Positions 26,517-36,739 of a stretch of DNA of 64,000 bases are shown piece after piece; within the stretch, counting starts at the first letter, position 1; each line of letters starts with the position of its first letter. The stretch covers positions 248,001 to 312,000 of the forward strand of contig VWZF01000296.1 in the NCBI GenBank assembly GCA_013396755.1, read 5' to 3'. The translations under genes were made by a program, and so were the position numbers. The notes beneath the pieces are model-generated. The model was not told the origin of the DNA. It worked only from the letters and a program-made list of their open reading frames with translations, and searched no databases. Source of the DNA: Sclerurus mexicanus (Eukaryota; Chordata; Aves; Passeriformes; Furnariidae).

Positions 26517-27927
26517 TGGGGACCCACCAAGTCTTAGCCTTTTAGCGTTAACAAGGGAAATGGAAGATAAACAAGGAGTAAACATATCAGATGAATTCTT
26601 CTGAACTTCATGCAACCAGTTGCAGGGCAAGCAGAATTTCCAGAAAATAGAGGACTGACTGGGAAAGAGGTATAACTGTTAGTGGATTGTGGAGTGAGGT
26701 TTTCAGTTGGTCATTCAGGGAAGTTATTTTCTTTTGTATACTGTAAGTTAAAGACTAAAAAAACCTAGCCAACGGAAGCCTCCTAGTAGCAGACAATACA
26801 GGAGCAGCTCACTGGTTCTGTGGCCTCTTGGTGCCTACCAGCCCCAACAGCCCACCCAACATGTTTAGGCAAGCATGTAACATGGACTGAGCTCTGCTCT
26901 GGATTTTAAGCTCCCTTCCTGCCATGTTGACTCCTCCTTTCTCCTCAGGGGATGGGCACAGCATGGCTCAGGTAAAACCTGACAAACACATCAGCTCCAG
27001 CTACCAGCACAGCTGTGGCCTTCATACACCATTTCAGAGCTGAAGCTGCATGTCCTTGACACCACAGAAGCTCAGGACACCTTCCTGAGTGTCAAGCTTG
27101 ATGCTTTCCAGGTGGCATCTTGATTGCTTGAAGCTTCCCTGCTTGAGTCACTGGTGCTGGATCAGCCCCATCGAGTTAAGGCTTGTTTGATGAGCTGAGC
27201 AACCTTTTTTTATACCTTACTCTGTGAGAAAGAGTGCCACTTAAGCCTACTGAAAACAAAGTTGTCAAGCTAATAACTCAGTCAATTAAAAAGGAAAGAA
27301 ACTCCCAAAGAAATGATCATTTCCTGTAATCTAAATACAAGAGAAAGAGAGATGAATCTATTCCCTGTAATCTAAATATAAGAGTGTTCACTTTGAGACT
27401 GAAGTATTGCTTCATCAAGTCCACTGTAAAACTAACACCACCAAGTGCACCACTGCTGCCTATTCCCAAAGCAGAGCTCTGGCCTGCAGCTGTTTTACAT
27501 GATTTTGTGCTTTTCCTATATGATATGTCAAATTCTGTTCAACTCAAACTTTCCACTGCACTAAATTCCCCTTTGGTTAAATGCTACAGTCTCATCTGCA
27601 CTACCTTGTATTTAGGGGAGACATTTCACTCTACATCAGCATGAAGACCAATTTCCCTCGGTTTCCACTTATCAAAAATCTGTTCTGCCCCAGAAAAGCA
27701 TCAGTGCACAGTAACCTGACTATATTTAAAGCAGGCAAGTTCTGCTTTCACTCTGAAACTACCGTTTTGCTCATGCTGAGTCTGGGAAATTCAGCAAGCA
27801 TGTTTTTGCTTGGCAACCTGCTTTCCAGCCAAATCCCCCAGTTTGTCTGACCTCGCTGCTCAGTCTCACTTTTATTCAGGGAGGGCAGAACAAGATCATC
27901 TACTGCAGCAACACACCTCTCTCCATA
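26517..27927. other. 5' flank of CD180, no other gene seen
   Basis: This stretch lies between the LTR and the CD180 start codon, so it should hold the CD180 promoter and 5' UTR. No clear TATA box or CpG island is visible. Two near-identical 21-base direct repeats occur at 27323-27343 and 27364-27384. Confidence 0.5.
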
Positions 27928-28017
27928 ATGGCCTGTGGTTTATATCTTCTGGTTTTCACAGTGCTCATCTGTGTCAGCTGCGAAGCATTTGGTGCTGCAG
28001 AGACAGTGTGCATGGAG
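27928..28017 (+). CDS. CD180: CD180 exon 1 (signal peptide)
   Basis: Starts at ATG 27928 and codes 30 residues: a hydrophobic signal peptide core (LYLLVFTVLICVSC) and the first residues of the mature chain with a cysteine (TVCME). It ends ATGGAG|GTGAGT, a strong donor in phase 0, where human CD180 also splits. This exon is intact although the gene as a whole is disrupted. Confidence 0.85.
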
Positions 28018-30729
28018 GTGAGTGACAGCCACCAGTCCCTCTTGATATACAGGAGCTGGAGACATCTCAGGCGCATACTTGCCTGCCAACGTTCCAATGT
28101 TTCCAGTTGCCAATGGATTTGTCTCAGGGAAATCTGAAGGTCTTTATCAGAGAAATAGGGCAGGTATCTTGATATATGCTTAGGAACATCAGCCACTGTC
28201 TCTCCTCCTCACACCTGCACGTCTGTGTACCCTCACACTCTCTCCTATGACTGACTGGGGTTTTGGAAGCCCATCAAACCAGCACTGTGCTTCACCCCTC
28301 AGAGAACCAGAGGGATGATAAAGTTTCACAGGGGTATTTAAGAGGTATCAGAGCTAGACAGAGGAGAGGTATAAAGATTCTTGCCTCTTGTGCTGTGCTC
28401 TTTATACAGAAATTTGTACACAGGGGTGGAATGATGATGTCTCTATTTGCCGTTTGTTGGTGTGCAATACCACACGAGAATAATAAGAAAATGACAGGGT
28501 TTTTTCAGGGGTAGGAGAAAAGACTGACCCAATAAGGTTTTTCTTTTCTTTAATCTTTTCTCTTCCAACTGGGAGACAACGGAAAACATAAAAAAGGCAA
28601 GGTTTTTGATTCAGGGAAGAAGCACAATGGAAAAGCAGCCATATGCAGCACACATTTGGGGCCAATAATAAATTCCTCATTGAGTTAAATCTACAAATTC
28701 CTGAGCACTCAGAGCTGTACAACAGGATCCCCGTTGGAATGATGTCTTCTCAGCTCCCTGTGAGAGCCACTCCATGCCCTGAAACATATGGAAAGAGCTT
28801 GCTTACTCACTGTTTTATTTGAATGGCAAAACATAGGCACTGTTCTCATTTATAGTGACAGCTAAATAACTTCTGTCTAAACTGTACATGGCAGCAGATA
28901 GCTCCACAGATTTTTCTTTGCTTATCAGTATTGAAATCATCAGCTTTAATAAGGCAGTATTTTGCCATTTTGGTAGTTACTGACACTATTATTTCAGCAT
29001 TTCTAGGGTGGACCTAAGTCCCTGTGCTATCACAAGTGTTATCACAACAGGTACTGGGGTGGCTTTCTGCCTTCCAGCTCATGCTAAGCACCTACATATC
29101 AGGGCTCAGCCGTGGGCAGCCTTGGTTTGTTACTCCCTGCTGATGCTGTCCCTGGGTGCTGTCCACCTGGCCCTTGAACTCCAGCTGGGACCCAGCATGC
29201 CAGGGGGAAGGGGACAGTAGAGGAGCTGTGCTCCCCACCCAGAATGCAGAATTTTGTGGAGGGAGTCCCTCTCCACTTTCTCCAGCATGTTGCTGCCAGC
29301 ATTTCTTCACCCCTGCCTGCCAGGCTGCATTGTCTGCAGCAGTGTGGAGCCCTGTCCTTCCCCAAGACTCCTTGGCACCATCCAGTTACAGGATTGCGTT
29401 CGCCATATCCACCTTGTGGCTTGCAACAAATACTGCTCTTCCCTTTCCCATGAGGCTACAGAATGTTGACACTGCCCATCTGCCTCTCCTAAACCAGAGA
29501 CAGGCAGAGGCGTGGTTTAGCCTCAGATACAGCTGTATGTCAACAGAAAGACCTGAGCCTTGTGCACCATTCCGCAGGGCCCACGCACATGCACCACACC
29601 AAACTGTGCTCCCGCCCACAGGGTGCACACCTGCACTGTCCCCAACACGTCACGGACTCCAGCCTCCAGGGCATTTCCCTCTGGACACACAGCTGATGCT
29701 CCTGCTTGCTCTCTTCCACTAGCAGAATTGCTTTGTATCAATTAAAATGCTCATGTCAGCCAACTGTGCCATACATTCGTTTACTGACCCACCAGCAGAA
29801 CGTCTGCAAGGCTGCTGGCAGGGTATTGCCAAAGCTGCAGCTCCCATGCAGCCCTGGGACCCCACCCCTCCTATGCTGGGCCCAGGCGAGGAGCCAGCTG
29901 GTGCTGCACTGGCCATGCCCATGCTCCCATTGCAGACTGGCAGCTGGGAACAGAGCAGTGCTCTGAGCATTCTCAGTGCCTGGAGTAGCATAGCTGGCTG
30001 TTTCAGGGTGGCACTTCCCAGACTCTGGTTGATTTTCATGTAATCACCAGGCAAAGGCAGATCAGGCACCTCTAACAAATTTCCCTGGTATTCACAGAGT
30101 AGGCTTCTCTGTAATAGATCGATTTATTTTCTCTTAAACTGAAGAGCCTTCATGGACATTTTAAAGATTTGGTGTATCAGGTATGAACTTTTTTTAGACT
30201 GAGCTACACATTCCTGCTGTCTCCTCACTACAGTGTGTAACTGCAGTTCATATGCAATTTGGCTACATTCCTCCAAGAAACATTTTCCAGACATGCTCTC
30301 TTTTACCTTCTCTTTGTAAGGCTTACTTATCTTAGAATAAGTTTTGTTACAAGACTCGCAACATTCAGAATATAAAGCTACTTTACGTGAATCCTTTTTT
30401 AAGGATTAATAATTCATCCAGAAGAGTAAACAATTCTTGTATGTACTAACTTTGAAAAGAAAGTACCGCAGATGAGAGACACTTCAAATTAATACAAGAG
30501 AGATTCAAGGCATTTGTTTTAAAAACACACTCCACAAAACTGCAGGGCTGTGCATTGCAAGCCTGTGCTGAGGTTTCTGAATGCTGCATTTTAAATAATT
30601 CAAAACTCTGGGTTTATTTGGGGGTTGCATGGGGGAGTTTTTGTTTTTGTTTTTTTCCCCAAGTGTCGTATTTTCCTATTTATATTCACAGTACATACCT
30701 TTTCCAGCTTCACTGTGTATTTTCTACAG
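28018..30729 (+). other. CD180 intron 1
   Basis: A 2.7-kb intron from GTGAGT to CTACAG. It contains a GC-richer block (about 29000-30070) with several overlapping open frames on both strands but no recognisable domain. I see no repeat family in it. Confidence 0.7.
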
Positions 30730-30896
30730 ATAACAGAAAATAAAAGCTATAGCTGTGAAGGCTTAGGACTGAGGGAGATTCCTGAAAAACTACCTGTCAC
30801 AACAGAAATCCTCGACTTCAGCTTCAATATGCTCCCTTCTCTTCAGAATTCAACCTTTTCTGAGTTGAAGCCTCTTCTCTACTTGGACTTAACAAG
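30730..30896 (+). CDS. CD180: CD180 exon 2 (LRR N-cap and first LRR)
   Basis: Acceptor TTCTACAG precedes 30730 and donor ACAAG|GTATGG follows 30896. The exon enters in phase 0 and codes 55 residues plus two bases. It covers the N-cap (NKSYSCEGLGLREIP, matching human NKTYNCENLGLSEIP) and the first LRR with its LDLTR ending. The frame is open. The longer open frame starting upstream at 30625 is intronic read-through. Confidence 0.88.
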
Positions 30897-31535
30897 GTAT
30901 GGAAGGAGCATACTCACTTCTGCTCATCACATTAGTGAAACCCCCCACCCCTGACAGAGACAGAGACTTCTGGAGCATACCACAGCAGCATCTTCCTGCC
31001 TTCACATGGAAACCTTCAGACAGCTGGTGAAATTTTTTGCTAGGCAGAGATTGATCCACTTGGGCAATATCTAGGCTTCTCCACTGATGACAATCATTTG
31101 CAGGAGAGTGGGTGAAACATGCACTTTCTAGGTGTTGCTACTTCTAAGACAGTAATGACAGCAAAATCACTGCAGCAGGTTTTTATAAATTCTTCTATAT
31201 TGTTCCCTAACACTTGGAGAAAGACACATTTGATCCTTGGAAATGCCCAGCTTATTCTATAAGAAACTGGACATTAAAAACCTCATGCCTCCCTGCCTCC
31301 CACAAATGCCTCCTCACACCCATCATTTCAGGGCAGGTTTTTCTTCTCAGCAGAACCCTGTAATTAAATGTGAACTTAAAAGTACTAGGCAAGCATCACT
31401 GAAAGACAATTCTATCCTAGTAAAGGCAACTGATAATGAGTTTTTACAGATATGAGCTGCAGTTTGGGTAATCACATATACCAGGATATTTTTGCAAGAC
31501 ACACCACTGATGTTGCTTTCTGTTATTTTCTCCAG
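30897..31535 (+). other. CD180 intron 2
   Basis: A 639-base GT-AG intron with a pyrimidine-rich acceptor (TTATTTTCTCCAG). Nothing else is recognised in it. Confidence 0.75.
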
Positions 31536-33247
31536 GTGTCAGGTCAACTGGGTGTATGACGGTGCCTTTCACAGCAACAGGCAGCTGAAGACAATCGTGC
31601 TGACAGGAAACCTGCTCATGTTTCTGTCTGACACAGCGTTTGCTGGCCCATGTTCCCTGGAGCATCTTGTCTTAACACAGACTGGAATAACCAGTATGTC
31701 CTTCATTCCAATGACAAATCTGGACAGTTTAGATACCCTCATCCTGGGCAGCAACCACATCTCTTCATTGCAGCTTCCTCCCAACTTTCCCACTAGAAAC
31801 TTCAAATACCTTGACTTTCAAATGAACAACATATGAGCAATCACAGCCAAAGATGTCCATGTTCTGCAGAAGATCAGCAATATAACTTTCATCTTTAAAG
31901 GCAACAACATTACACACATTGAACCTGGAGCCTTGCAGTCTCATTTCTACAGTTTGGACTTTGGGGGCTCTGTTGACATCTCTAGGACCTTGGCAGAGAT
32001 ACAGAACTCCACAGCTGAGACCCTTTGGCTGGGAACATTTTATGGTGTGGAAAAGGAGCCCCACGTAAGTGCAGATGTTTTACAAGGCCTCTGTAATATC
32101 TCTTGTCAAGGATCTCTATCTGCAGTTACAGCACTTCAGAAATCTAAATGCTGACACATTTCAGTGCTTAACCAGGCTCTGAAAGCTGGACCTAACCCAA
32201 ACCCACATCCATGCACTACCCCCTGGCATCAACGGCATGCACTCACTAGCAGAGTTCTCAGTGCAAACTTTTTTAAGCATCTCTGCAACATCAGCTCTGC
32301 TGCCTTCCCCTCCCTCATCCACCTTCACATCAAGGGCAATTCAGAGGTCCTGCAGCTGGGCTCTGGCTTTTTGGAGAAACTGGCAAAGCTTCAACATCTT
32401 GATTTAAGTCAGAGTCATATTGAAAGCTCTGACTGCTGTAATGAAGCGCTAAGCAGTTTGAGCAGTCTTTGCTACCTGAATCTGAGCCACAACATACAGC
32501 TCCATCTCCAGGATGTGTTCATTAAGGACAGTCCTAACCTAGAGCTGCTTGACCTAGCCTTCACTCCTCTTCATATCAACAGTTTACAGGGTCCTTTCCG
32601 AAATTTGCATCGCTTTCAAGTGCTGAATCTTTCCTCTTCCCACATTAATATGAGTATTCAGCATTTCTTTCAAGGCTTGGAAAACTTCATGCTCTTGGAT
32701 CTTAGTGAAAATAACTTTGAGTTGGGGATCATGCCAAAAGACAATCTGTTCCAACAACTATCCAATTTAGAGGTGCTTAATATTATCATCCTGTGAACTG
32801 ACAGCAATAGGTAACCAAACATTTTACAGCCTCAAGAAGTTACAGCATGTTGATCTGTGCCACAACAAATTTACTGCATTCAGCACAGATGCATTTTCAA
32901 ATCTCAGAAACATCTATCTCAATTTTGCCCATAACAGGATCCATATTATATCAGGTGACAAGCTAACCTCCCTAGCTGGCCACTGCGTAATCAATTTAGG
33001 TTACAACGCTCTGGACTGCACCTGCTCCAATATTGGTTTAATCACCTGGTACAAGCAGAATCTGAATAAAATTGAAGACCCTGAAGGAACAAGCTGCCCT
33101 GAACCCAAATCGCTAGCTGGGACTCAACTGGCTGCTGTCTCACCCTCCTGTGGGATGAGCACGGCAGGAATCATAGCAGTTGTCCTGGCTGTTTTATGCT
33201 GTGGTACCATGTTCATTCAGGGTGCCTTCTATTTCCAGCAAAATTAA
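31536..33247 (+). pseudogene. CD180: CD180 exon 3 (LRRs, C-cap, membrane segment), broken
   Basis: The long exon begins by completing an Arg codon and continues with CQVNW, as in human CQINW. The LRR series runs from 31537. It is interrupted by TGA at 31834-31836, at a position equivalent to just after the human 'FQNNAI' segment. The match continues in frame to about 32100, then moves one base to the +1 frame until about 32252, with a TGA at 32180-32182. It returns to the original frame for a clean 170-codon LRR stretch. Near 32782 one extra base moves it to +1 again. In that frame it runs through the LRR C-cap (DCTCSN...SCPEP), an approximately 20-residue hydrophobic segment (about 33160-33220) and TAA at 33245-33247. 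The second frame loss near 32252 is best explained by a small deletion of about four bases. Confidence 0.88.
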
Positions 33248-33398
33248 CAGTGAATATAAGTTTATGATGGAGATATGGAAAATTATCTACAAAAATTTTA
33301 TTGTGCTGGAAGACATATTACTGGTTTTGTTTGTGACCTGTATTTTATTTTTTGTAATACCCTTTGTATTATCACTTTTAGAAAAATAATGAAAAAAA

Positions 33399-33418
33399 AA
33401 TAAAACTGAAAAAATAAA
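33399..33418 (+). terminator. CD180 poly(A) signals
   Basis: Two AATAAA hexamers, at 33399-33404 and 33413-33418, lie about 150 bases after the last CD180 stop in an AT-rich stretch. They probably mark the 3' end of the CD180 transcript. Confidence 0.6.
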
Positions 33419-36400
33419 CTATAACCTGAGTCTTGAACATGAATAACTCACCTTATACAGAAATCCCTGTTCAACTCAATGTTAACCAGGGTGTATCTGC
33501 TACTATTGGCTAATGTACTTGTAAAGGGAACATTCAAGGGCCAAAATACAAACATTCTTCTCTTTAAAAAACCACAAACCACCATTCTCAAAAAACCAAC
33601 CAACCAACATGCAACAAAAAAAAACACACCAAAAAAGAACCAATAAAAACCAAATTCCACTCTCTATCAAATACCCTTGAAAAGCAATGTTGTTTAAGAG
33701 CTGGTTAGTGGTATACCACACCCTGACAAAAAGAAAAAAAAACCTATCTGTGAAGAACAGGCAAAACATTCATAGTCACATATGACATACTCCTGCTGAA
33801 CTGTCAGAAATAGCCTGTATCATCTCCACGATTTCTTTAAAATATTTTTGATCCTTAGAAAATTCCCATCCATTAGACCTCATCTGTGCATCTCTTACCC
33901 TGGCGCAGGCCATGCTCCTGTGCTATCTTCTGGACTTCACAGTAAGTAGAGGCAACAATTTAATCATTAACCATAAGATTTGTAGGATTTGGTCAAGAAT
34001 CTGTGGGTGCTTGGCACTACACTTGCCTGCACAGGGCAAAAAACCCCAATGCCAACAGCTATGAGATTTCTGTACCAGCCCAGAGTTGGCTGTTCCTTCC
34101 AGGTGCAGCCCAGGAGAGAAAATCAGAGGCTGCAGAAGGGGCAGTGCAGTGGACAACCTCATCTCACAGGTGTTTCTGGTGTGCATCCCTGGAGTGAAAT
34201 TAGAGTACTGCTTCAATCTGACATGCAACAATTAGGCAGGAATAAAGACCTGTTACTATTTATATTAAACCAAATCACTTGATCTGCCATCACATGTGAA
34301 TAAACCCAGTAGCAAGACAGAGTATGCATCTGACTAAGGATCTAATGGAAGCTTTCCATGCCTGCTTATCTGCACTGTGTTTCTATAAAGTGATTTATGC
34401 CACTAACACTTTAATAACAAGCTAATCCTGATGTATAGACACAACCTTCTTGGAGGGTATGACTCTTCTGTCTCCATGGCAGAACATGCACCATGTGGAG
34501 TCTTGCCCTGTCCCAGCATGGCTCCTTGCTGTGTTAAGACAGGAGCTGCGGTTCCTCTCTGAGTTGTGGAAGGCAAGCTATCTCTCCACACGCTCCATGC
34601 AGGACTCCACATTCAGCTTCAGTTCCAGCCCAAAAGCATTTCCTCAACGTTTTTTCTGTAACATGCTGACTAGCTAAAATTCCAAAGATTCCTGCTGGAC
34701 TAGAAACTTATTGCTCATTTCTGATGATACTGCTGACAAGAATTCCTGCTTGGTGTCCTCCAGAAAGAACCACCTCTCATTTGAAAAGCCCCCTTTACTG
34801 TCTATTAGCAGATCAGACTCATACAATATGCATTCTTGCAGCTTTCACATGCCATCACATACACCACTGCCTTACCCTGCAGCTTCTCCTCCTCCCACCT
34901 TTATAGCCATGTGCTGTTCCTTTTTCAGTTGCCTACAAACATTCCCAAATTTGGGGTACCAAAACGTTGCCTCTCCTCGCAGCTCTCTGTATTGCTGGTC
35001 CATAATCCCTGTTCCTGTGGTCGCTGACACACTCTGCACTGTAGACCCCTCCTGACCCCATCAGAAGGCACTGCACTTTCAGCTGTCCAACACCAAAGTA
35101 GCATTTCCCGCTCCCTCTGCAAATCCAAATGGTCAATTGAACAACCTCCGGTATCTAACAATCCAGCACAATTGCCAGTGTGTGTACCACCCAAGAAAGA
35201 CCTGCTTCTTCCATTGTTTTCATCTTAAAAGTTGTGGGTTCAGAAAAGCGTTAGAGAAATAGTGACAATAAAAAAGAGCATAACACTCCATAGGCACGAG
35301 AAAATTATTACAAGTATCAGGTAGTAACTGCAGGAGATTCGCAATTAGCGACTGGAAGGGGAAACTGCATGTTGGGCTGAAAGATATTCTGAAACACCTT
35401 TTTGTTTGGAGAGAACACCATAGGGTTTAACCACCACCAGTTTCTGAAATGCCACGCAGTGCAGTGTAGACTTCAGTTGCTTAAAACTCAAAGATGACTC
35501 AGAAGGCAAAATGTGTTCCTGTGAAATACATACCTGCACAGAGTATTAAGACTTCGCTGAAATCTGTCCCTTTCCCTCTATACAACTTGTTTTAGTTGAC
35601 CCTATCTCCATGTGTTGTCATTTCCCTCTTTCTCTTACAGTGTCATCTCTGCTCTACTGACCTGCAAAAACACCATTCATAAGCAAACAACATTGTTGGA
35701 AACAACAATGCTGAACAGCATATCCTGTTATGTTTCAGTATACAAAAATCCCAAATACAGGGACTCCTCATTCTGAAGGAAAATGTATCTATACTACACT
35801 AAAATGTCCAGATTATTCCCATCTCAGGGAAGGTGCTGTCTTTTCTTACCACAGTAAAAGTGAGTACGATAGGCCATGCCTGAAAATCCATCCCTCCCAA
35901 CTTCTTCATTAACTCCACATACCACCCCCTTCCTCTGTCCCTGAACACTATGGAGGCTCACTCTGAGCATGCAGGTTTCCATGCCTCCCCAGGCAGAGGT
36001 GATGGCTGCTGTCCACAGCCAGGGAGATGTGAAATTCAGAGTTAACCCTCAACTCTTATTATTTCCTTCCCTCAGCTGCTGCATCCTGCTCTTCCCTCCT
36101 TGACCCATCACCTCACCATCAGTGCACCAGTTTTGCAAGACTATCTGCCTTCTAGTGGGCTGGAGCAAATTGGAAAAGCTGAGGTAATTTGCAGCTTCCC
36201 CTCACCTATTTGTTTCAGAGAGTGAAACTGCAGAAGTGATGCTGTAACACTGCTGCACCTAATTTTTTGTAGAAAAAACCACAGAGAAAACAATGTAATA
36301 ATATGTGAACACAAATTCCCACCTGCTGCGCAACTATGAGAGTCACCAGCAGCAGAACAGTACAGAAGTATGTACTTCAGTAGATGCTGCTCCTATAGTA

Positions 36401-36739
36401 ATGATGATACGTATTTTGAAGGAAAGCATTACACGTTACAGCCTACTGTCCATGTTAGCTACCACTCAGGATATGCTGTCTGCATCACACCTACCTATCC
36501 AACGGCAGAGCAGGGGTTCCAGGCACAGCCTGAGACGAGATACTCAGCAATGCAAACCTCCTCTGTCCCCAGACCAAACTGCCTTTCCTCACACAATGCC
36601 CACCACCGGCACGTGCCTTAGGGCGTGAACTGAGTTGGTCCAAAGAAAAGACTGCCTGCATCTGAGCAGAGCAGAGATGTGCCTTAAGTTACAGCAGTGA
36701 AAACAGTTCAAGGAAAAATGCTAACAAAACAGTGTTTCA
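33419..36739. other. Intergenic between the CD180 and MAST4 3' ends
   Basis: About 3.3 kb between the convergent transcripts. It contains an A/C-rich low-complexity patch (about 33568-33660, CCAACCAACCAAC and A-runs) and open frames of up to 114 codons with no recognised family. No gene is supported. Confidence 0.55.
33568..33660. repeat. A/C-rich low-complexity stretch
   Basis: The plus strand is almost wholly A and C (AAAACCAACC-type units with a run of nine A). It generates spurious Phe/Val/Cys-rich open frames on the minus strand. Confidence 0.7.

Larger units (their letters stand above)
27928..33247 (+). pseudogene. CD180: CD180 (RP105), disrupted by stops and frameshifts
   Basis: CD180 is a cell-surface leucine-rich-repeat receptor related to TLR4 but without a TIR domain. 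With MD-1 (LY86) it modulates LPS and B-cell signalling. The identification rests on the exon plan (signal peptide exon, short exon, one long LRR exon), LRR content that follows the human protein from end to end, the cysteine-rich LRR C-cap, a single membrane segment with almost no tail, and tail-to-tail placement next to MAST4. Exons are 27928-28017, 30730-30896 and 31536-33247. Exon 3 contains an in-frame TGA at 31834-31836. A shift to the +1 frame follows near 32100, then a TGA at 32180-32182 in that frame. A shift back occurs near 32252 and another to +1 near 32782. No full-length receptor can be made. Splice sites, exon 1 and exon 2 are intact, so decay is probably recent. Sequencing indels could explain some shifts but hardly the TGA substitutions. 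Confidence 0.88.

Noticed and set aside
30625..30954. 109-codon open frame as a separate CD180 start
   Set aside because: The first 35 codons are intronic and the last 19 run past the GT donor at 30897. Only 30730-30896 matches CD180.
31834..31836. TGA in CD180 as selenocysteine or read-through
   Set aside because: The exon also has a second stop and three frame changes, which recoding cannot explain, and CD180 is not a known selenoprotein.
36305..36628. 83- and 107-codon frames near the MAST4 3' end as a small gene
   Set aside because: Two overlapping frames with no family resemblance and no poly(A) or splice context.
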